Shown piece after piece: positions 6,608 through 13,780 of a DNA stretch of 17,265 nucleotides. The notes beneath the pieces were generated by a model. It was not told the DNA's origin. It saw only the letters and a program-made list of their open reading frames with translations, and did not search any database. This DNA is from an uncultured Anaerolineae bacterium (GTDB lineage: Bacteria; Chloroflexota; Anaerolineae; Anaerolineales; Villigracilaceae). Positions within the stretch are counted from its first letter, which is position 1. Every line of letters begins with the position of its first letter. A program made the translations under genes and the position numbers. Location of the stretch: positions 1-17,265 of the forward strand of contig CAINXK010000167.1 of assembly GCA_903854805.1 (NCBI GenBank). Reading direction: 5' to 3'.

Positions 6608-6635
6608 GATCGCTGGTCGGCGATCGGTAAGATCG
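6608..6635. promoter_or_regulatory. Cluster of GATCG/CGATC half-sites upstream of the SDR gene
   Basis: GATCG (6608-6612), CGATC (6621-6625) and GATCG (6631-6635) form two overlapping inverted pairs with 8- and 5-bp spacers, 50-80 bp before the SDR start. They could be an operator or a repeat remnant. Confidence 0.2.
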
Positions 6636-6685
6636 TCGCTGGTTCGACCACAGACGCATAAAACCCCATGGAGCATGGCAATAGC

Positions 6686-7717
6686 ATGAAAATCTTTCTA
6701 ACTGGCGGCACAGGTTTTATCGGCCTGCCCCTCACCCGCAACCTGCTGGCTCGCGGCTGGCAGGTCACGGTACTGGTGCGCAACCCCAACACAGCCCAGG
6801 CTCGCATTCTGACCGGGCTGGGCGCGCAATGTTTGGCGGGCGATATCACCGAACGCGAATCTATGCGCGCCGGCATGACCGGCGCCGACCTGTTGATCCA
6901 CAATGCCGGCCATTATGAGCTGGGACTCGATTCTGCCGGTAAAAAAAGCATGCAGGCCGTCAACGTGCTGGGCACCGAGAACGTGCTCGGGCTGGCGCTT
7001 GAGCTGGGTATAGCGCGGACGCTTTACATCTCCACCGTCCAGGCCTTCGGCGAATCAGGCCCGCAGCCGCGTGACGAAAGCTACCAGCGCAACAGTCCCT
7101 GCCACACAACCTACGAACGCACCAAGACCGAGGCCCACGCCATTGCCTGTGAATATCAGCGGCGCGGCCTGCCGCTGATCATCGCCTGTCCCAACGGAGC
7201 GATCGGTCCCAATGATTATTCCAGTTGGGGCTATTATTTACGCATGTACATCAACCAGATCATGCCACCTATCTCACCATGTCCAGATACGATCTTCTCG
7301 CTGGTGGAAGTCAACGATCTTGCCCGCGGTCTTTTCCTGGCGGCGGAAAAAGGACGCCCCGGCGAAACCTATTTATTTTGCGGCCAACCCAAAAGCCTGC
7401 GAGAACATCTCGCCTGCTGGGGAAAATACCCGGGCGCCTACAAAATTCAGATCTGGCTGCCCACCCAGCTTGCAAAGTACTTATTCTGGCCGATGGAACC
7501 CCTGCTGCGCGCCTTCGGTCTGCCAGCCTTCATGTCACGCGAGATGGTCAGCACCCTGGCCATCAATTTTAACTACTCCAGCCAGAAAGCTTGCCAGGAG
7601 CTCGGCTGGACCTACCTGGATGCTGAAGCGATGTGGGCCAGCGCCATGGCTGGTGAAATGCAAAACCTGCAGGACCAGCCCCAAGCCGCGCTCATCTCGC
7701 GCCTCAAACCCCGCTAA
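6686..7717 (+). CDS. Extended SDR, NAD(P)-dependent epimerase/dehydratase-like
   Basis: I choose ATG 6686 (343 residues) because it places the Rossmann strand at the N-terminus (MKIFLTGGTGFIG, Gly7-x-x-Gly10-x-x-Gly13). An ATG 18 nt upstream is in frame but has no ribosome binding site. GGAG lies 12 nt before 6686, a rather long spacing. Other family features are Asp53 in AGDITE, Ser116 in LYISTVQAFGE, and the catalytic pair Tyr143-x-x-x-Lys147 in TTYERTKTEA. The closest functional types are dihydroflavonol-4-reductase-like and hopanoid- or sugar-nucleotide-associated epimerases, which oxidise or reduce a hydroxyl or keto group with NAD(P). The substrate cannot be told from sequence. It follows the GT87 gene in the same direction, so a role in glycan or lipid modification is possible but unproven. 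Confidence 0.85.
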   Translation: MKIFLTGGTGFIGLPLTRNLLARGWQVTVLVRNPNTAQARILTGLGAQCLAGDITERESMRAGMTGADLLIHNAGHYELGLDSAGKKSMQAVNVLGTENVLGLALELGIARTLYISTVQAFGESGPQPRDESYQRNSPCHTTYERTKTEAHAIACEYQRRGLPLIIACPNGAIGPNDYSSWGYYLRMYINQIMPPISPCPDTIFSLVEVNDLARGLFLAAEKGRPGETYLFCGQPKSLREHLACWGKYPGAYKIQIWLPTQLAKYLFWPMEPLLRAFGLPAFMSREMVSTLAINFNYSSQKACQELGWTYLDAEAMWASAMAGEMQNLQDQPQAALISRLKPR

Positions 7718-8226
7718 CCCGAGGAAGAACAAACCACTGCACACAAGGTCTGAAGAAAACAGCCCGCGTCAACGCCTATTCTTATCAAGGAGATACTATC
7801 ACTTCAGCTAATATAATAGTGATATTGTTCACAATGTGTCGATTTCGCACAATAAAGATGTACAATAGATATAGACAAATCATTTTAGCGTTCAAATTTG
7901 AATTGATTGGCAACTGTTTTTCGCATCGACTGGGCTTTAACAACCCGGTTTATTGGGCAGGGGCGTGGCAATCCAATGCGGTTTGATCGTCTGCTGCGGG
8001 CTACCGTTGAAGCGTAGTATGGCAACCCACAAGACACTCTTTACAGACACCACAACTTAAAAGGCCGTATTTTTGGCCACTCGCAGTCAATCACACGCAG
8101 CAGAAAATCCCGCAGTGGGTTTGTTTTACTGGCTGGGGCTGCTTACGTTAACACCTGAAAGCAATACGCTTGAGCAGGCCTCATTCATCGCGCCCATCTA
8201 ACCAGTTTTCGAAGGAGTAAAAGATC
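7718..8226. other. Long non-coding gap before the small membrane protein
   Basis: About 510 bp without a convincing gene. It changes from GC-rich to AT-rich near 7795. It contains an AAGGAGAT sequence near 7787 with no start codon behind it, a TATAAT at 7812-7817, and a weak promoter TTGTTC (7825-7830)/CACAAT (7848-7853) with 17-bp spacing. ACAAT recurs three times between 7831 and 7866. If that promoter is real, the next gene has a leader of more than 350 nt. Confidence 0.45.
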
Positions 8227-8424
8227 ATGACCATTCAACGACACTACACACCCAAGAAAATTCTAAAAGTCAGCACAGGTGTCATTCTCCTGAGCATCAG
8301 CTCATTCATGGCGCTGGGGCCCACCGGGCTCAGATCTGACAGCGGATTGGGCTATATCATGGTAGTCGGCCTACTGACAATCGGCGCCCTGCTCCTGGTT
8401 AACGGTCTTTTCGACACAGCCTAA
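8227..8424 (+). CDS. Small two-helix membrane protein, unknown function
   Basis: A 65-residue protein with a clear ribosome binding site (AAGGAG, 9 nt before the ATG). After a basic N-terminus (MTIQRHYTPKKILK) it has two hydrophobic segments, about residues 14-31 and 41-62, joined by a short loop (GPTGLRSDSG). The lysine-rich start suggests that the N-terminus stays in the cytoplasm. I recognise no family. The strong SD, the clean hairpin topology and a good terminator about 290 bp downstream argue that it is a real gene. A role in membrane stress or as a subunit of a larger complex would be guesswork. Confidence 0.6.
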   Translation: MTIQRHYTPKKILKVSTGVILLSISSFMALGPTGLRSDSGLGYIMVVGLLTIGALLLVNGLFDTA

Positions 8425-8833
8425 CCAGGCAAGGCCTCGTGCGACACGCCAGGTCAACTCAGCGTTTTGAGGAGTACAGCAAAGCATGACCCTCGGGTTC
8501 CGCCGGTCTTGTTTTGCTGTCTGCGCTGCACAAAAAGCAGTGAACAGACCTTGCCATAACCGGCTCGATGTTTTGGGTGACCAGGCGCAACACGATTCTA
8601 TAACTTGCTGCACTGCACGCCAGATTCATTCGGCCAACAGACGGATTCATTTTTCAGATTAACCCAGCCCCTGACCATCCGGAATTATTCCAACAGCAAG
8701 CAAAAAAAAATAAACAGCTCTGCAAGAGAGCTGTTTATTTTTTTATTTGATGATCCATCAACCCAAATCTGCTTTATTGGACAGGTCTGAGCAACTTTCG
8801 CCCCCCCCAAATTGATTTGGCCTTGGCCAAGAA
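8425..8833. other. Gap between convergent small genes
   Basis: About 400 bp with no supported gene. A 58-codon frame begins at 8486 behind GAGGAG with 12-nt spacing, but its composition (many Cys, His and Arg) is not protein-like. The only firm element is the terminator at 8708-8744. Confidence 0.5.
8708..8744. terminator. Bidirectional rho-independent terminator
   Basis: AAATAAACAGCTCT (8708-8721) and AGAGCTGTTTATTT (8727-8740) form a perfect 14-bp stem with loop GCAAG. The plus strand continues with TTTT. The minus strand also runs into a T-tract, the complement of A-residues 8702-8710. It lies between the convergent genes at 8227-8424 and 8834-9181 and can serve both. Confidence 0.9.
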
Positions 8834-9181
8834 TTATTTAAGGTGATACAGGTTGACTTCGCGGCCTTCTTTAGCGCAATACACGGAAAGCTCTTTGGTG
8901 CGGGTCATGTTCCAAATACCGCGCTCGTAACCACAGGGGGTCAGAAGGTAGTATTTGTAGATGCCAGCAGGAACTGTATCGCTGCTGGCTTCGGGCTTGA
9001 AGACGAAGAAACGCGGGTTGCCGATTGTATCGGTCAGGGTCAAGGTAATGGAGCCGCCGCTCTGGTTGTGAACATTGATGGCGACAACAGGGACGGGTTT
9101 TTTCGCAAAGGCACTGCTCATTGGCAGCATTGCGATCAACAGAGCCAGAACGGTGAGAAGTAATACGGCCTTAATTTTCAT
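8834..9181 (-). CDS. Small secreted protein, unknown function
   Basis: I start at ATG 9181 (115 residues), 7 nt after TTAGGAGA. A longer in-frame extension to 9295 has no such site and would bury the signal peptide. Residues 1-26 are a signal peptide (MKIKAVLLLTVLALLIAMLP…AFA). The mature 89 residues are beta-rich. NVHNQSGGSITLTLTD and VPAGIYKYYLLTPCGYERG suggest a small beta-sandwich, with Cys83 and Cys102 placed to form a disulphide after export. I do not recognise a named family. The length, signal peptide, ribosome binding site, upstream -10 box and downstream terminator all support a real gene. It probably acts outside the membrane as a surface or extracellular factor. Confidence 0.75.
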   Translation of the reverse strand: MKIKAVLLLTVLALLIAMLPMSSAFAKKPVPVVAINVHNQSGGSITLTLTDTIGNPRFFVFKPEASSDTVPAGIYKYYLLTPCGYERGIWNMTRTKELSVYCAKEGREVNLYHLK

Positions 9182-9317
9182 GATTAGTCTCCTAACGAAA
9201 CTGAATAGAGTGAATTGGTTGAGCTGAAGCCAACTCAGTTTTGGGTGGGTTGATGCATACGAATGTCGCGGATCTGGTTGTTTTTTCATTCTCACGATAT
9301 ACCCTGCATCTATAAAA

Positions 9318-9326
9318 ATTATATCA
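9318..9326 (-). promoter_or_regulatory. Extended -10 promoter of the small secreted protein
   Basis: On the minus strand the sequence reads TGATATAAT, a TG-n-TATAAT extended -10 element. It predicts a leader of about 130 nt before ATG 9181. No strong -35 is seen. Confidence 0.5.
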
Positions 9327-9649
9327 AAATGCGGAAAAATAGAATTAGCATGGCGTTTATCTTTGCCTAAACGTTCGTTTATCTTTTTGTAAACTAAGGT
9401 TTAAGATTGACGGTATTTATGCCCCTGCCAGCTTGAATATTCCCCTGGTTAAAGCTCCAGCAGCCTGGATTTTCGCGACCAAATCCCTAAGCAACCACCA
9501 CCATCACCACCCCACAGATCAGACCAGGCAGTGCCTGGCACATCGCCCTCAAAGAAAGACCAGCTGTGCATCCATAAAAGAAGACCAGCGCTCATCCAGT
9601 TGTCGCAGTAGCGCATTTGCTTTCAACCAAACTGGGGTTGCCTGCTCTC

Positions 9650-9688
9650 GAATCAAAAACAGCCCGTACTAGGGGCTGTTCTTGATTC
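9650..9688. terminator. Terminator-like long hairpin
   Basis: GAATCAA-a-AACAGCCC (9650-9665) pairs with GGGCTGTT-c-TTGATTC (9673-9688), giving 15 pairs with one mismatch and a 7-nt loop. There is no uninterrupted T-run, so termination is not certain. It lies more than 350 bp beyond the end of the MCP gene. Confidence 0.45.
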
Positions 9689-9907
9689 TGTAATTCTGTA
9701 ATATATCCTGTCGATCAGGGTCAGCATTCAGCCAGACCCAAATGACGGTTATAAGCCCCGGTACTGCCCCCTGCATCACGGGTCCCCCGCGGCGATGATG
9801 GTCATGTTCTTTTGGTGCGGTCATCGCAACTTCGCTTTGGTTGCGCTCCCAAAATCATAGTAGCAGAATTCACTCTTCAACGTGCATACGTTTTGCCAGT
9901 CTTTTCA

Positions 9908-9921
9908 TCAACAATTGTTGA
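9908..9921. repeat. 14-bp perfect palindrome TCAACAATTGTTGA
   Basis: A symmetric palindrome with CAATTG at its centre, in the non-coding stretch downstream of the MCP gene. It resembles a dimeric regulator site, but no gene starts nearby. Confidence 0.35.
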
Positions 9922-10041
9922 AAGATCTGTAAGCAGATGCTTAGAAATTGCTTAATCAATAGTTTAGATTTGTTTAGGTCTTACGCTAAGCACTTGGGCT
10001 TTCTGCGGGCACACTTCTCCGCCAGGGATAGGGCAGCCGGT

Positions 10042-12402
10042 TCACCGGCGGGTTGAAGCACCTGCCAGCGGGCCTGTTCCAGCCTGCCCAAGGTTGAACT
10101 GCGCGACTGTTTCTTGCAGCACGCGCGCCGTTTCTGAGAGCATGCGCGCCGAAGCTGTAACTTCATCCACCTGCGCGCTCATCTCTTCGGTGGCAGCGCT
10201 GACTTCTTCCATCGAAGCGCTGTTTTGTTCTGAAACTGCCGCGATATTTTCAATCGCTTTCGCCATTTCTGTTGTTCCTGCCGCCAATTTTTCGGTCGCG
10301 GCGGTGTTTTGATCCACCACCACGCTGACTCCATCCACCGCTGTCACCAGCTGGCTTGAAGCCGCGCTCATTTTGGCGGTCCCTTTGCCAGCTTCTTCAG
10401 CCTGGCGGTAGACCGATTCTGCCGCCTTCAAAATTGCGGCCAGGGCCTCGCCCGATTCATTCGCCAGGCGTACGCCGTTCTCCACTTCAGAGCCACCTTC
10501 TTCCATCGATTTGACTGCTTCTGAAACCGTCTTCTGGATACTCTTGATCAGCCCACCTATTTCTTTGGTGGCACCACCCGCGCGCTCAGCCAGCTTGCGG
10601 ACCTCGTCCGCCACCACTGCAAAACCCTTGCCGTGTTCACCGGCACGCGCCGCTTCAATGGCCGCATTCAGCGCCAGCAGATTAGTCTGGCTGGCAATAT
10701 CTTCGATCGTTTCCACGATCGTGCCGATCTGGTCCGAACGCGTCCCCATCTCTGCAACTGCCCGGGCAGATAGACTCACTTTATCCTTGATCCGTTCCAT
10801 ACCCTTGACCGTTTCAGCCACCGTCCGGGCTCCCAGTCGGGCCGCTTCGGCCGCGCCAGCCGAATCTTTTGTCACCGCCTGGGCATTTCCAGACACCTGT
10901 TCAATCGTCCGGCTGATAGTGCTGGTAATTTCCGCCGCCTTGTTCACCGAGACAGTTTGTTCCTGCGCGCCTTTGGCCACGCCGCCAATCGCGCGTGACA
11001 TTTGCTCCACCGAATGAGCCGTAAGCGTGATCGATTCGGTCTCCTGGGTGATGCCCCTGCTCACCTGCTGCACCGTTGTGGCAATCTGGGAGGTGGCCTG
11101 GCCTGCCTGCGAGGCGGTGCTGACCAGCTGGGCCGAAGCGCGGTTGAGGGTCAACGCGCTTTGGGTTACCTGGCTGATTGATTTTCGCAAGTTCTCAATC
11201 ATCCGCTTAAAAGCTATGCCCAATTGATCCCGCTCAGACTTGGGCTGAATATCCTGTGTCAGGTCTCCGTTTGAGATTTTTACAGCAGCGCCGGTCATTT
11301 CCTGTTGGTAGGCAATCATCTGGCGGAACGCATCGGCCAAAAGCCCGTATTCGTCATTGCTTTTATAATCAAGAGTCTGGTCAGTGTCACCCAGCGCCAG
11401 CCGGCTGGCAGAATTTGCGATTAATATCACCGGGGCTGTAATGGCCCTGGCAACCAGGAAAGCCACAACGCTGATCACCAGGCCTGTAATGATGATCAAA
11501 ATAACCCCCACTCTCACAAGCTGGACAACAATGGCATTGGACTCAGAGGTTTGCTTTTCAGAGACCAGCCCGATATTCAACTCCGGGATCCACGTATAGT
11601 CGCCGATGACCTCCTGGCCCAGGTAGTTTTTATACGTTCCCGCGCCAGATCTGCCCGCCAACAATTCTTTTCCAGCGCTGGTTTCCAATTTGGCTTCCAA
11701 CTCTGGGCGCACTTTGAATAAACCGGCTGTTTTCATCTCATCAACAAAGCGCGGAGTGGTGATAAAGTAGCCCTGCGAGTTGATCAGGTAACTATCAGCA
11801 GTCTCGCCAATCCGGTTGGCGGCCAGCATTTCGGTGATCTTTCCCAGGGGCACTGTCGCGCCCACCACTCCAACAATTTCGCCCTTGGCAATGATCGGCG
11901 CGGAAAAAACGATCACCACGTTTCCCGAGGCTCTGGATACCAGCGCCTCAGACATGCTAATTTTGCCAGCCATGGCATCTTTAAAATAAGCCCGGTCAGT
12001 TAATACAAGCGGATTATCGTCAGAGGTCGCCAGGGAAACACCATCTGCGCCCACCAAAAAAATAGTTTCATACGTACCCCACATCTTGTGATATTGCTTG
12101 ATGGCAGGGCCAGCCGTCTCTGGATTCAGCGAGGCAATTCTTGCCACGCCTGCCAGGGTTTCAATATCCTGTTTGCGCTCCACAGACCAGTTAAGCAGAT
12201 ACACAGTACGATCTTTCTCGGTAATTTCCTGAACATCTTTAATGGTTTGCTGAAGGTCCATTTGGGTCTGAACATAACCAAATGCCGAGTTGACTATGGC
12301 CGGAATCATGCCAATTGCCAGCATCAGGAAGAGTAATTTGCCAAACAATGAGCGTGTAAGCGGTAGTTTAGAGACGGCCCCGACAGCATTCGAATGAATC
12401 AT
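10042..12402 (-). CDS. Methyl-accepting chemotaxis protein with dCache-type sensor
   Basis: I start at ATG 12402 (786 residues) with AGAGGA 6 nt upstream. A GTG 102 nt earlier is in frame but poorly supported. The first helix is at about 22-44. A periplasmic double-Cache-like sensor follows (about 63-285), with motifs [25 protein letters not shown], and [12 protein letters not shown] in the second lobe. The second transmembrane helix is at about 293-316. A HAMP segment follows ([18 protein letters not shown]), with a second HAMP-like stretch at about 370-406. The long signalling coiled coil has the conserved tip [20 protein letters not shown]…[14 protein letters not shown] (about 567-607), which binds CheW and CheA. 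Cache sensors usually bind small ligands such as amino acids or carboxylates. The ligand here is unknown. No che genes lie in the window and there is no CheR-binding pentapeptide at the C-terminus. Confidence 0.95.
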   Translation of the reverse strand: MIHSNAVGAVSKLPLTRSLFGKLLFLMLAIGMIPAIVNSAFGYVQTQMDLQQTIKDVQEITEKDRTVYLLNWSVERKQDIETLAGVARIASLNPETAGPAIKQYHKMWGTYETIFLVGADGVSLATSDDNPLVLTDRAYFKDAMAGKISMSEALVSRASGNVVIVFSAPIIAKGEIVGVVGATVPLGKITEMLAANRIGETADSYLINSQGYFITTPRFVDEMKTAGLFKVRPELEAKLETSAGKELLAGRSGAGTYKNYLGQEVIGDYTWIPELNIGLVSEKQTSESNAIVVQLVRVGVILIIITGLVISVVAFLVARAITAPVILIANSASRLALGDTDQTLDYKSNDEYGLLADAFRQMIAYQQEMTGAAVKISNGDLTQDIQPKSERDQLGIAFKRMIENLRKSISQVTQSALTLNRASAQLVSTASQAGQATSQIATTVQQVSRGITQETESITLTAHSVEQMSRAIGGVAKGAQEQTVSVNKAAEITSTISRTIEQVSGNAQAVTKDSAGAAEAARLGARTVAETVKGMERIKDKVSLSARAVAEMGTRSDQIGTIVETIEDIASQTNLLALNAAIEAARAGEHGKGFAVVADEVRKLAERAGGATKEIGGLIKSIQKTVSEAVKSMEEGGSEVENGVRLANESGEALAAILKAAESVYRQAEEAGKGTAKMSAASSQLVTAVDGVSVVVDQNTAATEKLAAGTTEMAKAIENIAAVSEQNSASMEEVSAATEEMSAQVDEVTASARMLSETARVLQETVAQFNLGQAGTGPLAGASTRR

Positions 12403-12839
12403 GATAATCCTCTTTTGTAGCGTTTTTTTAATCAACCTGCCATTCAAACCACCGCATGTCTGATGCATGGCGCACCAGATGCCTGCCAAATAGGGCTTCG
12501 ACACAATTGGGATCGAACAAACAGACCGGAGTTAAACATAATAAGTCAACCTTATATTACCGAAATATCCCCGAATCTGGAGTAAACGAGCACTGAAAAT
12601 TGAGTAAATTTAACGTAAACGTTTTATTAGGCCCTATCAAGTGGCTGCCATCAAAAGGCTGAAGCTTCTGGACAGGTCTTTCGCCTTATTGGCCCGCAGG
12701 GGCCTCAAGTTTTCTGCAAAGCGGTCGATGATGGTTAATAGATTACGAATATCTCGATGCGCAGGCTGCCCGTTTTTTCAACATCCACGCTTGGCTGCCT
12801 GACCAGTTTCATCCAACAAAAAGCAGGTTATTTTCATCC
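12403..12839. other. Divergent intergenic region between MCP and SprA-related gene
   Basis: About 435 bp with no supported gene. It holds the MCP ribosome binding site, a small inverted repeat AACGT-aa-ACGTT (about 12612-12623) and a candidate plus-strand promoter (12600-12628). AT-rich hexamers on the minus strand near 12540-12560 may serve the MCP gene, but none is convincing. Confidence 0.45.
12600..12628 (+). promoter_or_regulatory. Candidate promoter for the SprA-related gene
   Basis: TTGAGT (12600-12605) and TTTATT (12623-12628) are separated by exactly 17 bp. A short inverted repeat overlaps the spacer. The predicted leader is about 200 nt. Confidence 0.35.
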
Positions 12840-13712
12840 TTGGGCTCAAACCAGAACCTATCCCCGGCAATCACATCAACCAGCGCTCAGAGCTACCAGG
12901 CTGCCGGGTCGGTTCAGAGCGCCCAGGCCCAACGAGATCGAAGCGCCTCGTCTGGGCAGGCTGCCGCGACAGCTCAGGCTACCCAGGATCTGCTGCCCTA
13001 TCAAGTCACCATCTCAGAAGAAGCTCTGCGCAAAGCAGGGTTGCTCAAAGATCAAGCACCCGCCCCAAAAACCGGGGCGCCTGCTGAAAATAAAACCCCC
13101 GCTGACAAACAAAGCCCTACCAACGCCAATGACCCCAAAACCCGGGAGATCGATAACCTGAAACGCATCGATCGCGAAGTACGCTCGCACGAACAGGCCC
13201 ATGTGGTCGCGGGCGGTGGACTTGTGCGCGGTGCGGCCAGCTTCGGCTATTCAGCCGGGCCGGATGGAAAATTGTACGCGGTCAGCGGCGAAGTCTCGAT
13301 TGACTCCAGCCCTGTGCCGAACGACCCGCAAGCCACGATCCAAAAAATGGGCCAGGTTGTCAGGGCTGCCCTGGCACCCGCGCAGCCATCCGGGCAGGAT
13401 CGCTCGGTTGCCTCTGCGGCATTAAAGATGGAAGGTCAGGCCCGCCAGCAAGTCACCCAAAAGAATATCGAAAAAATGCAAGGCGGCGAAGCTGCTGCGG
13501 GGCAATCCACGCCGGCCGGGCCAGACAAAACAAAAAATACAGGCTCAGCCAAAACCAGGGAAACCGGCAACGCTCCAAAAACACCTGGTGCGCCGGAAAC
13601 CCGCCAAAAAGAGCCAGCAGAAAAAAACCCAGGCCTGCATATAGCCAGCCATGCTGCCACGGCCAGCCGCTCAACCACATTCCAAACCAAACACGTCAAC
13701 ATCCAGGCCTGA
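12840..13712 (+). CDS. SprA-related putative metalloprotease
   Basis: About 290 residues from TTG 12840. No ATG is available: the frame is open upstream only to 12732 and no good ribosome binding site is seen, so the start is uncertain. The first 100 residues are Ala/Gln/Ser-rich and look disordered. The core at about 108-205 matches the SprA-related family: REVRSHEQAHVVAGG (HEQAH at 117-121, an HExxH zinc-binding motif), FGYSAGPDGKLYAVSGEVSID, and AALAPAQPSGQDRSVASAA. Family members are predicted zinc metalloproteases. Their substrate is unknown, and I infer activity only from the motif. The tail after 210 is again Pro/Lys/Ala-rich and low-complexity. No signal peptide is visible, so a cytoplasmic site is likely unless the true start lies elsewhere. 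Confidence 0.8.
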   Translation: MGSNQNLSPAITSTSAQSYQAAGSVQSAQAQRDRSASSGQAAATAQATQDLLPYQVTISEEALRKAGLLKDQAPAPKTGAPAENKTPADKQSPTNANDPKTREIDNLKRIDREVRSHEQAHVVAGGGLVRGAASFGYSAGPDGKLYAVSGEVSIDSSPVPNDPQATIQKMGQVVRAALAPAQPSGQDRSVASAALKMEGQARQQVTQKNIEKMQGGEAAAGQSTPAGPDKTKNTGSAKTRETGNAPKTPGAPETRQKEPAEKNPGLHIASHAATASRSTTFQTKHVNIQA

Positions 13713-13780
13713 ACCGCCATCCCGGTTGAAGCCCTGAAAAATAACCTGCATAATCGCGCATGTCTTTTGGTGGGAACTAT

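Larger units (their letters stand above)
9182..10041. other. 860-bp gene-free region with palindromes
   Basis: No coding region is supported. The one long frame (9433-9672) starts with TTG, has a His run and looks random. Elements seen are a promoter for the secreted protein (9318-9326), CCAGGCA-g-TGCCTGG (9524-9538), a terminator-like hairpin (9650-9688), a 14-bp palindrome TCAACAATTGTTGA (9908-9921), and TAAGC/GCTTA around a 4-nt centre near 9930-9943. A structured RNA or an old insertion is possible. Confidence 0.5.

Noticed and set aside
6636..6660. GGTTCGACC resembling a tRNA T-arm
   Set aside because: No acceptor, D or anticodon arms can be drawn around it, and it is close to a start codon.
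8486..8662. 58-codon frame behind GAGGAG after the small membrane protein
   Set aside because: SD spacing of 12 nt, Cys/His/Arg-rich sequence with no hydrophobic core, and no recognised family.
9182..9295. 38-residue N-terminal extension of the secreted protein
   Set aside because: It would place the signal peptide internally and read through a good SD sequence.
9433..9672. 79-codon plus-strand open frame with a run of five His
   Set aside because: It starts with TTG, has no ribosome binding site, random-looking composition, and ends inside a hairpin (9650-9688).
12757..13161. 134-codon frame overlapping the start of the SprA-related gene
   Set aside because: It is rich in Pro/Arg/Lys without a recognised domain. 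The overlapping frame carries the conserved HEQAH core.
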